From positions 1 to 64,000 of the forward strand of contig JAMXDE010000022.1 of NCBI GenBank assembly GCA_026770025.1: DNA of 64,000 nt, read 5' to 3'. This DNA comes from Craspedostauros australis (lineage: Eukaryota > Bacillariophyta > Bacillariophyceae > Mastogloiales > Achnanthaceae). The notes under the pieces are model-generated. The model saw only the letters and a list, made by a program, of their open reading frames with translations, did no database searches and was not told the origin of the DNA. Each line of letters opens with the position of its first letter. Position 1 is the stretch's first letter. Shown here piece by piece: positions 36,201 to 44,540 of the stretch. The translations under genes and the position numbers were made by a program.

Positions 36201-36636
36201 TCCATCGAATGGGGTGGAGCACAACACGTGTTTGCAAACGGAATGGGCACCAGATCAATTATCTCACATTTATTCAGTCTGTCGGCCGCTCCTTGTTCTG
36301 GATTTGTCATTTCTTGAACAGACAGACACAACCAATAGACACACAAACAGACTACTATTCAATGCTGTCAACAAGACAGACATGAACATAGTTGACTCAT
36401 GCGAACAAATCAATACCACGACTGAATTTGTTCTTGGGTTAATAGAACCAATAATAACGGCTATTGATACTTGCTGGGAGGCAGGGGCTTAGATGTTGGT
36501 TGCGTCCACCTGTTGACCGGCCAATCGTCATGCCTAATTCAAGGAGACAAACGCCATCATCAACAGCACCATCGTCATCATGGTGATGGCAATCGCGGTG
36601 AACACCCACAGGACCACTTTGGTGATGTTCTGATGT
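33207..36636. other. Gene-poor part of D1
   Basis: No gene can be supported. A CATC microsatellite lies at about 33808-33855. A - strand stretch near 33034-33690 reads in coding-like frames (for example MQEQANEQANVSVKWRQALQ), but the copies differ freely in amino acids and in frame. This fits a decayed gene or chance. The second copy of the 185-bp repeat is at 35071-35257. The stretch 35700-36070 is almost unchanged between D1 and D2 although no frame explains it. Confidence 0.4.
35071..35257 (+). repeat. Dispersed ~185-bp repeat, copy 2
   Basis: A diverged direct repeat of 32281-32467, sharing GGACAGCTACTGAGTCGAGT and GTAGTATACCCAAAGA and ending near CAGTCGCTTTCATTCT. Confidence 0.7.
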
Positions 36637-36639
36637 CAG

Positions 36640-37216
36640 GGACACCCAATAATTTGTCCAGAATTCCGAAAATTACATGTTCTGGAGTCTTGCGGGACTA
36701 AATCAAGAGAAAATCAGTGCAATGATCGAATTGTGTATTTATTATTCAAACACGACAATTCAGAGAGAAATTCCTTGAAATGCGCAATTTCCGTTAACGG
36801 ACAATCAATTATCGGACATAGTCGAACATGAGGACAAATCCGGACAGTCCCTGACAAATCCGGACAGATCCGGACAAATCCGGACAAATCCGGACAAGCC
36901 ACGACACTAACCGGGTAAAACTACGATTCCATGTAGTCGGATTTGTCCGGATTTGTCCGGATCTGTCCGGATTTGTCCGGATTTGTCCGGATCTGTCCGG
37001 ATTTGTCAGGGACTGTCCGGATTTGACCTCATGTTCAACTTTGTCCGATAGAGTCCGTTAAGCCATTGCTCGCCATTGCTGAATTTTTTCTCAAATGGTC
37101 GACTTAGAAGAAAATAATGACAAACTTGATCGATACTCTGGTTCTGTCCTTTTTCAGTCCCGCAAGACTAGAAAAGATGTCAACACACAAATTCTGGACA
37201 AATTATTGGGTGTCCC
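36640..37216. mobile_element. Fold-back MITE present only in D1
   Basis: A 577-bp element with a perfect terminal inverted repeat of 26 bp starting GGACACCCAATAATTTGTCC. It is flanked by CAG (36637-36639 and 37217-37219). The D2 sequence near 51966 has a single CAG and no insert, so the target duplication is 3 bp. Inside, two arms form a large inverted repeat. Arrays of the 10-bp unit GGACAAATCC (with GGACAGATCC variants) lie at 36832-36897 and, inverted, at 36938-37025, with a short spacer between. It has no coding capacity for a transposase, so it must be mobilised from elsewhere. The 3-bp duplication does not by itself identify a superfamily. Confidence 0.92.
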
Positions 37217-37219
37217 AGG

Positions 37220-37492
37220 AGCAGCCTTTGTGTTCATCTTCGTTCTTTCCGGCTGGTTCGTTGGCAACACAGGCACAAAGACACGTGCCCATCCAACGGG
37301 TCACCAAGGCGATTACATCACGGACAACAGCTCTGCGTGGAACGTGGAGCGGAAGAGTTGAGAAAGACACAGATCCTTCTTGAATGATCTTGATGCACGT
37401 CACGTCACAAAGGTTGGGTCAGAGCAGAGTGGAGCAGCTGCAGAGTAGAGGAGAAGCAATAATACAGACTCCAGAACGTCAGTAACTCAACG
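37220..37492 (+). promoter_or_regulatory. Presumed promoter and 5' UTR of the D1 ATPase gene
   Basis: 273 bp between the MITE and the start codon, conserved in D2 at about 51968-52227. No TATA box stands out. The run AGTGGAGCAGCTGCAGAGTA is a short palindromic or repeated element, and it is expanded by one unit in D2. It is called regulatory from position only. The MITE now lies at its upstream edge. Confidence 0.4.
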
Positions 37493-40400
37493 ATGTCTTC
37501 CTTGATGGCCGGGACGATCCCCGACAGCTCCGCGACCGCACGCCAACAACAGAAGGCGCTGGCACAAGCGCAGCACCAGCATGGCCTACACGAAGACCAG
37601 AAGCAAATGGAAGGAGATGGCGGTTCGGTCGGAGCCGACCACAACGTGGCACCGCTCCAGAACATGTCGTCGCGCTCGGTTGCCAGCTTGACACTCGCAA
37701 GTGCAGACAGCGTGTTTGATCACGCCGGAAACACGATCCCCACGGCGAGCATTAATAGTAGGAGCAGCAGCAGGAACAGCGCACATCGACGGAGTGGCAC
37801 GGGTAGACCTTCGTCAGCCAGAAGTTCGATTGTGCCGCTGCCGCAATCATCCGCATCTTCGCTGATGCGCGGAACACTTAATATTGATGCCACCGGCGGA
37901 ACGCGCAGAAGCGGGATGCTCCAAGCGGCCGTTCCTGCGATACAATTGACCAGCAACCTCGAAATCAATGAACCCGTCATGGCCACTCTCAGTGCGAAAG
38001 CGCATGCAACGTCCAAGCTGACGCAACTGGCGCAGGAAAAGCTCAACTTCTCCCGCATATGCCTTGTTGGGAGGGACGTCGAACAGCGCGTGCTGTCCCA
38101 TGAATTCTCCCAAATGGTGAAGGCCACATCAGCTGCAACCTCATCATCGTTGGCAATGGCAGCAGCGACGGCAACCGCAACGGCGATAGCTGCAGCAATT
38201 GATGGTCCCGACCAAACGCAGCAACACTCACAGGAACGGCACGAAACTCGCACTACCACCAGATCCTTCGTAACGATCGCCGGTCTGTCGGGCACAGGCA
38301 AGTCCTCACTCGCGAGAACGTTGCGAGGCAAATGCATCGTCCACGGTGCATTCTACGTCGTCGGGAAGTTCGATTTGAAGCAGATGGAGGAACCGTTCTC
38401 GGGTCTCAGATCGCCGATGGCGGACATTTGTTCTCAGATTCAGAAGTTACCGAAACGGTCGTCGCAGCAACAAACAACCAACGGAACAAGCCAACGACAT
38501 TCCCTCCACACCAAGTCATCCTTCAGCGCGGCAGATCGTCGCTGTTTTGATGATCTACGCGATCGGATTGTGAGGAATCTGGATGTCACCGAACTGCAGG
38601 TTCTATCCGGACTGGTGCCAAACATCGAGGATATCATTGGCGCGGATGTGCTGTCCGGTGCGTCCCACGGCAACACAGCAAGCCGCACCAATACGAGCGC
38701 AAGTGTCGACACTGGTAGAAATACTAACGCCAACGCCAATGCCACTTCTAAATCCAGCACTCCGCATCGGCGGCATGTGATTGCGAAGGATGAAACCAAC
38801 AAGCACGGATACAAGGAACAGTCGGATCGTTTGAAGTTTGCCTTCCGCAGGTTCATCAAGGTGATCTGCGACTATTGCCCGCTGGTCTGGGTATCGGATG
38901 ACATGCAGTGGGCCGACAAGGCATCGTTGAACATGATCGAGTCATGGGTGCTCGACACTGAGATCTCGTCGCTGATGGTGGTAGCCTGCTACCGGTCCAA
39001 CCTGGTTGGCCCAGACCACGACAACCCGTGCCAGCGCATGCTCCAATCCATCCACCAGGCCAAGCAAGATCGATCCATCCGAACCGCGCACCTCCGAGTG
39101 GGCGACTTGTCAGTTGAGCACGTGCACACTATGCTTGCCGAGTTGCTGGGGAGCGAATTGCGGGTACAGGACACCCAGGGATTGGCAGAGATCGTGCACA
39201 AGAAGACAGACGGTAACGTCTTCTTCGTGCAGCAGCTCATGAAATTGCTGGTGCACGAAGATCTCCTTTCCTGCTCCATTGCCACGGGTCAATGGAAATG
39301 GGACAACGACACCATCCAGCGCGACTGTCCTGCGACGACCAACGTGGTCGAGTTGATGAGGTCCAAGCTGCGGCAGGTCGCCAACGCGAAGCTCGTCCTG
39401 CCCGTCGCGGCTTGTTTGGGATCCACGTTTTCCATTGCGTCGGTTTGCCAAGTGATCAGGGGCTTTCGCGAGTCCAATGACGATCTCGCCTTCTACAAAG
39501 ACTTGTTCCAGAGCGATCCACCGGCCGATAACGCCAGGACGGTGCAGATGCTGCAGACATGTGAAGAGGAAGGACTGATCGATGGGACTTTCGAACTCGA
39601 CAGTGGACTTGGAGACGGAGATGATGCGAGCGGAGCAGGTCTCACGCTTGATAGCGCATCCAGCAACACGGTCACCGAAGGCGCCTTCATACATGACAAA
39701 GTGCAGGAATCGGCGCTGGACATGGTACCCGATACAAAATTGGCGGAGTTGCAATTCCGGATCGGCAAGATACTGTTGGACAGGCTATCATCGGCGGAGC
39801 TCGCTCGATCACTGTTCATCGTCGTCAACCTGCTCAACGCCAGGCTGGATCTAGTGCCGCCATACTCGTATCCCAACGATCAGCATGGGGACGACAATGA
39901 TGATCGGCGAAGCAAGACGCGCCTGAACACTCACAGCAGCAACGCAAATCGAAGACACCACGAACAGGACCAAGATCCTGCCCGATCACTTGCTGAATTG
40001 AACCTCACGAGCATTGAGGCATCTCAACGCTTTGTGTTGGCCGAACTGAATCATTCCGCAGGATCGCAGGCCGTCGTATGCGCGGCATTCAGCGCAGCGG
40101 CAGCGTACTTCAAGAATGCCATTGAGTTGCTTCCGAAGAATCATTGGAAAACGCATCATGCCATGAGTTTGGACATCTTCACGGCAGCCACCGAGTGCGC
40201 CTTCATGAATTCAGAAACGAAGCTGTTTCGCAAATACGCCGACGAGGTCATCAAGCTGGATTGCCCAATGATCGACAAGATGCGAGTGTACCATGTCATG
40301 ATGGATGCATCGATGGGTAACATCGAACGTGAAAAGGCGAGCGATGCCACCGATCTTGGCCGCGAAGTGTTGGCCCATTTCGGGTACCGGTTCCCAAAGA

Positions 40401-41770
40401 GGAAGCTCCCCATGACCATTGCCACGATGTTTGGTCTGCTGCGGCTCAACGCAACGGTCAACACATGGACGCCACAGACCATGGACACGCTTCCCGATGC
40501 TATAGATCCCACAGATATGGCCGTGATGAAGGTGCTCGACAAGCTATCGACGGCGGCGTACCTGACAAAACCCAGCCTACTTCCGTTGGTCCTCCTGAAG
40601 AGCGTGAGGCGGACGTTCAACAACGGCATCACTCTGTACTCCCCAGCCGCATTCGCAATCCTTGGGATGATCCTGGGTTGGACGCTGGGACGATCACAGG
40701 AGAGTCGAGTTTGCGCCAACCACGCAATCGACATGGTGCAGAAGATGGAAGATCGGTCGTCGGAGGCCAGAGTCATCCTCTTGTGCAACGCCTTCGTGCT
40801 GCAATTCACCCAGGCGTTCGAAACCTTGAGAAAATCGCTGTTGCGAGCTTACAGCATCGGAATGGCGACGGGGGATGTCGAATCGGCCCTGTGGTGCATG
40901 TTCGTCTTCATCGACATGTCTTGGTTCACCGGCAAGTCACTCCATACCCTCGACATGGATTGTTCCACCTACAGCAAAGTATCGGCGGACTTCGGCCAGA
41001 TGCGGCAGGCGGAATGTATCAAGCTGACTTGGCAAGCCATACTGAATCTGAGGGGATTCGCCAAGGATCCATCCATCATGGTCGGGGACGCGTGTGACGA
41101 GGTCACAGCAATGCCTCGGTACGAGCAACAAGGAGACGACTTTCTGAAAGCAACACTGCTGAGAATGAAGATCATGATGGCGACATACTTCGGAGATTTT
41201 GAGACCGCCGCTGATCTTGCCCTGATCACGTTTGATCTGCACCATGAGGCAATCCCAGCCAGCCTAGTATTTCTTCCATCGTCCTTCTTCTGTTCCTTCG
41301 CGTGCTACGTGGCCGTGTCGATGAACCGGAGGAGCAGGCGGGTCATTCGGCAATACAAACGCATGGCGACTCGGGCTCGACGGATGATCCAGATGTGGAA
41401 CAATCGGGGCAATCCGAACTGCGCGCACTACTTGGCCATCCTCGATGCAGAGAGATCTATCGGGAAATCTCCCGCCCCGCCGGGCCGCTTCGCTGGAAGA
41501 TCCAACAACCAGCATCCAGCAGTCGCCAGCTACCAAAAGGCAATCCGGTTGACAGCGCGCCGTGGTTTCATCAACGATCGGGCATTTGCCAACGAAAGGC
41601 TTGCATACTACTTCCACCAGCACACGGACGATGAAGAGAGCGCGCGGTTTCATTTTGACGAGGCCATGCGCTTGTACAAAGAATGGGGCGCCGATGGGAA
41701 AGTGAAATCGATGGAAGGCAAGAGCAACCACCTGTGGCAGCCACCGTCTGAGATCGAAGTCACGATGTGA
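37493..41770 (+). CDS. STAND/AAA_16-type predicted ATPase, 1425 aa (D1 copy)
   Basis: A large soluble NTPase in one uninterrupted frame. The N-terminal 190 residues are low-complexity (S, T, Q, A). A P-loop domain follows: Walker A GLSGTGKSS at 264-272 (K270), then GKFDLKQMEEPFSGL, a segment typical of the COG3899 predicted ATPases found in bacterial multidomain kinases. Walker B is LVWVSDDMQWAD at 464-475. After it comes the matching helical and winged-helix region (TDGNVFFVQQLMKLL, VVELMRSKLRQV near 620). Residues about 800-1420 are helical and resemble TPR-like repeats. In this family the ATPase usually joins a protein kinase, histidine kinase or cyclase; none is visible here. A switch or scaffold role is inferred. 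There is no signal peptide or membrane segment. The convergent methyltransferase-like gene starts its 3' end 423 bp downstream. Confidence 0.85.
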   Translation: MSSLMAGTIPDSSATARQQQKALAQAQHQHGLHEDQKQMEGDGGSVGADHNVAPLQNMSSRSVASLTLASADSVFDHAGNTIPTASINSRSSSRNSAHRRSGTGRPSSARSSIVPLPQSSASSLMRGTLNIDATGGTRRSGMLQAAVPAIQLTSNLEINEPVMATLSAKAHATSKLTQLAQEKLNFSRICLVGRDVEQRVLSHEFSQMVKATSAATSSSLAMAAATATATAIAAAIDGPDQTQQHSQERHETRTTTRSFVTIAGLSGTGKSSLARTLRGKCIVHGAFYVVGKFDLKQMEEPFSGLRSPMADICSQIQKLPKRSSQQQTTNGTSQRHSLHTKSSFSAADRRCFDDLRDRIVRNLDVTELQVLSGLVPNIEDIIGADVLSGASHGNTASRTNTSASVDTGRNTNANANATSKSSTPHRRHVIAKDETNKHGYKEQSDRLKFAFRRFIKVICDYCPLVWVSDDMQWADKASLNMIESWVLDTEISSLMVVACYRSNLVGPDHDNPCQRMLQSIHQAKQDRSIRTAHLRVGDLSVEHVHTMLAELLGSELRVQDTQGLAEIVHKKTDGNVFFVQQLMKLLVHEDLLSCSIATGQWKWDNDTIQRDCPATTNVVELMRSKLRQVANAKLVLPVAACLGSTFSIASVCQVIRGFRESNDDLAFYKDLFQSDPPADNARTVQMLQTCEEEGLIDGTFELDSGLGDGDDASGAGLTLDSASSNTVTEGAFIHDKVQESALDMVPDTKLAELQFRIGKILLDRLSSAELARSLFIVVNLLNARLDLVPPYSYPNDQHGDDNDDRRSKTRLNTHSSNANRRHHEQDQDPARSLAELNLTSIEASQRFVLAELNHSAGSQAVVCAAFSAAAAYFKNAIELLPKNHWKTHHAMSLDIFTAATECAFMNSETKLFRKYADEVIKLDCPMIDKMRVYHVMMDASMGNIEREKASDATDLGREVLAHFGYRFPKRKLPMTIATMFGLLRLNATVNTWTPQTMDTLPDAIDPTDMAVMKVLDKLSTAAYLTKPSLLPLVLLKSVRRTFNNGITLYSPAAFAILGMILGWTLGRSQESRVCANHAIDMVQKMEDRSSEARVILLCNAFVLQFTQAFETLRKSLLRAYSIGMATGDVESALWCMFVFIDMSWFTGKSLHTLDMDCSTYSKVSADFGQMRQAECIKLTWQAILNLRGFAKDPSIMVGDACDEVTAMPRYEQQGDDFLKATLLRMKIMMATYFGDFETAADLALITFDLHHEAIPASLVFLPSSFFCSFACYVAVSMNRRSRRVIRQYKRMATRARRMIQMWNNRGNPNCAHYLAILDAERSIGKSPAPPGRFAGRSNNQHPAVASYQKAIRLTARRGFINDRAFANERLAYYFHQHTDDEESARFHFDEAMRLYKEWGADGKVKSMEGKSNHLWQPPSEIEVTM

Positions 41771-42193
41771 GGCGCGAACTGAAGACTTGATTACCTTCGT
41801 TCGACGAGCCACTAGTTCCCATGTTGCGAACGGACATTACGTCGGAGGACGCGTCATACGAGCTATTGGCAGGAATCCGATGGCTGTAGCGGGATCCGTT
41901 CAATCCTATCTGAAGTGAGCATAATGGATGATATGGTAGAATGAATTGTATTGAGATACGAGCTATGGCAGAGCAGTCAAGTCATCTGTGACTATTTTTT
42001 GTTGGTTCGGTTGTCGTCGCTGTGTAGCGTGTGAAATCAACTCATGGTGTGAGTATCGTGGAGTGTGATGTGGTGTGTTGTGGTGTGGAGTTTTGGATGT
42101 CACCCGCACACGACCGTCTCTCATCCGTCCCCACAGTCCGCCACGGATCTGCATTCGTAGCACAGCTCAGCTCGAGCAGCGAGAGGTCCTTCT
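41771..42193. other. Intergenic region between convergent genes (D1)
   Basis: 423 bp between the stop codons of the ATPase and methyltransferase-like genes. It must hold both 3' ends, but no polyadenylation signal can be fixed by eye. The left two-thirds differs from D2 by about 7 percent, while from about 42055 rightward the two copies become almost identical. Confidence 0.6.
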
Positions 42194-43696
42194 TCATTTG
42201 CCACCCCGGACCTTTTTGGTCTGCCGTATGATGCCCGACTCCAGCTTTTCCCGATGGCATTTGGCAAACTGGCGGAACTCCTCCAAACAGTCCAGATCAG
42301 CCTGGGCCACTTCTGTTGGTTGGCCGCGCTTGCACAGCGACATCTGCCGGGCCTTCTTGCTTCGTCCTTGATTGCATGGGAACCCGATCTCCATGTAGTT
42401 GCACTCGGTGGTGGCAATTTTGTAGAAATCTGGCCACAACCGAGGCGTCGTCTCCGTGAACAGGAACAGCGTGCCCTCTGGAACCACGTCGAAAAGTTCT
42501 CGGAAGAACACGAAGTTGGACTTGCGCAGGTTGATGGCGTTCTCGGACACGCAGTACTGGCATGTCCAGATGTTGGTCGTCTCAATCTTATCCAGCATGG
42601 CCCGGTTGTTGGGATGTGCGAGAGGCGTCGTGATATCGCATTTCCCACCCCACGACGCGGTCAGGTTGGTCTGTTGCAGCGCGATTTGGGTTGATTCGCT
42701 CATGGCGACCACCAGATCCTCCCAGCCCTCCTCGTAATCCATCACATTGGCATGCAAGGCGGACATTCCGCTGCCTGAGGATGAGAAGGTCGCTACCAGC
42801 GCGGCGGCGACGAAATCGTACCCAGGTCCGCCACCCAACGACGTCAAAGTACACGCCGTCGGCTGTCCATCCGATCCATCCAGCAGCCGCTGCTGCTCCA
42901 TGCCTTTGCTCCAGTGGTGCGGGACCGATGGATTTTGAGTTGTGTACATCAGCAGGTCCGAAAGTAATCGAGCACGGCAGAAGAAATCCAGGGCGTACCC
43001 GGACCTCGATCCGGCATCACCGAAGCACGGCATCGTGCCTTGATCGGCAGCCACGCCCAGATTGAACCAGAGCGAGCCAAATGCTTCTTGATCGACGGGA
43101 TGTGGCAAACGCTGCGACAGGTGATGCCGGATGGAATCGATGGAAAGCTGCGACCAATGACGCCACCCCTTGGTGGCCTTCAGAGAGCCGGGAGTGCGGC
43201 GGAGGTTGCGATTCGCCAATTGCATCAGTTCCTCGGCGCTGAGGATACTAGCAGAGCTAGTGCTTTCATCATCGTCGCTGCGATTGTCGGCCACGACAGT
43301 ACCATCAGCGAAATTGGCATTCTTCCGCAGCTGTCGCTTGACATAGCTCGTCCTTGACAGAGACTTCGTGTCATGTCGTGCGTCTTTGGGCGAGACGAAT
43401 ACAGTTGTCTGTTCAGTATTTGCCTTTGCCTTTGCTTTTGCATCCACATCCAGCTCCTTCGCTGCCTTTTCCGCCAGAGAAATCGCGCCGTCGACCATTG
43501 CGTATTCCATCCCTTCTTCTGGAGCCGCTTCGGAACATGCCGGATTCGATGGCGATGCGACCGTTTGCAATGATCTGGGTCTCGAGGCCATCATGGAAAA
43601 CCCGCCGGCGTCGTCCATCATACTCGTAAGAAGCGTGATCGTTGCAACGTTCCAACGCTGTAATCGAAATCTATTTGATCTGCTTCCTCGCAACAT
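42194..43696 (-). CDS. SAM-dependent methyltransferase-like protein, 500 aa (D1 copy)
   Basis: A single frame on the - strand. Residues 1-160 are low-complexity with an alanine/lysine-rich helix (DAKAKAKAN near 84-93). The folded part runs from about 165 to 480. It contains LTSLGGGPGYD at 284-294, which matches motif I of class I SAM-dependent methyltransferases (glycine-rich loop after a first beta strand). Then come NVMDYEEGWEDL (near 317), CDITTPL (near 353) and the hydrophobic strand GTLFLFTE. Cysteines in WTCQYC and NYMEIGFPC could bind metal. The substrate is unknown. The first ATG gives 500 residues; a start at one of the next methionines (residues 26-27 or 35-36) is also possible. No convincing transit peptide is seen. 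A CT microsatellite lies about 190 bp upstream of the start. Confidence 0.7.
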   Translation of the reverse strand: MLRGSRSNRFRLQRWNVATITLLTSMMDDAGGFSMMASRPRSLQTVASPSNPACSEAAPEEGMEYAMVDGAISLAEKAAKELDVDAKAKAKANTEQTTVFVSPKDARHDTKSLSRTSYVKRQLRKNANFADGTVVADNRSDDDESTSSASILSAEELMQLANRNLRRTPGSLKATKGWRHWSQLSIDSIRHHLSQRLPHPVDQEAFGSLWFNLGVAADQGTMPCFGDAGSRSGYALDFFCRARLLSDLLMYTTQNPSVPHHWSKGMEQQRLLDGSDGQPTACTLTSLGGGPGYDFVAAALVATFSSSGSGMSALHANVMDYEEGWEDLVVAMSESTQIALQQTNLTASWGGKCDITTPLAHPNNRAMLDKIETTNIWTCQYCVSENAINLRKSNFVFFRELFDVVPEGTLFLFTETTPRLWPDFYKIATTECNYMEIGFPCNQGRSKKARQMSLCKRGQPTEVAQADLDCLEEFRQFAKCHREKLESGIIRQTKKVRGGK

Positions 43697-43877
43697 TGGT
43701 GAAGTTCACTTCGTCAGTTGTCGTTGCTATGGGACTGGTACGGAAGGTAGCGATGCTTGGATACAGCGAGCCTTGGTGATTGGTTGTGACTGACGCTGCT
43801 GCTGAAAGGAGGTGGCTGTGATTGCCGAAAGCAATGGTTGATTAGTTGGCTCGTTGGTCGTTTGTTTGGTTTGATGT

Positions 43878-43939
<62 letters not shown>

Positions 43940-44540
43940 GCTCGTTTGGCTTGAAGTGAAGGTACCTATTGGTGTGCTGAGTGATGGTCATCGGCAACAT
44001 CATCGTTGTTGGACTTTTCGAAGTTGGTGTTGTTCTTTTCCTTCATGTTCTGTCACGATTTTTCTGCGTTGTGTGTTTTTGTGTGACGAGAATTGATGAA
44101 GAATGACGTGTTTGATGGGTCTCGTGATTGACTTGCTCGTGATAGATCACGGATTCGACAATGTGAAGCAACACAAACAACTGCTTGGACGCTATCATTG
44201 GAGCATATCCACGAGTGGAATATGATACCTTTGGATACACAAAACCAACAGTCTCAGCCACGAAATAACATCAGCCAACTTCCCAAACAACATCTTCGCC
44301 CGTTGAACGAGCACGAGTAGGCTGGTGTTGGTACCTCGATCAGTTGGCGGCGAGCTATGGGAAATACTGCGTGCGCACTCGGTCTGGTGACTGGTTGGGA
44401 AGAGAAGCTGTGCGCGCGAGTCTGGCGATTGCCATGTCACAAGAGCCACTGCAGCGGATGTCGAACAGCCTCATTTTGTACCGCTTCAAACGTCTCCTCC
44501 CTTCCGTGTCACTCAAGACTTTGTTACAGACCGTCGCTTC
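43697..44540. other. Upstream region of the methyltransferase-like gene
   Basis: This would hold the promoter of the - strand gene. It includes a long perfect CT dinucleotide repeat at about 43880-43935. I see no other gene here. Confidence 0.5.
43880..43935. repeat. CT dinucleotide microsatellite
   Basis: About 28 uninterrupted CT units, about 190 bp upstream of the 5' end of the - strand methyltransferase-like gene. Confidence 0.95.

Noticed and set aside
36439-36645. Hydrophobic stretch on the - strand (KVVLWVFTAIAI...) near the MITE site
   Set aside because: It is interrupted upstream in every frame and has no start codon with support, so a small membrane protein cannot be claimed.
36832-37025. 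Short regularly repeated units that could suggest a CRISPR-like or satellite array
   Set aside because: The 10-bp units have no unique spacers, are inverted in two halves, and lie inside a TIR-bounded MITE.
37586-38337. Antisense frames of 60-205 residues within the ATPase genes
   Set aside because: They mirror the real coding strand in both copies, show no domain, and follow the codon bias of the + strand frame.
42121-43793. Several frames of 90-175 residues overlapping the methyltransferase-like gene
   Set aside because: They are in other frames of the 500-residue frame, have no start context or domain, and are arginine/serine-rich as expected for shadows.
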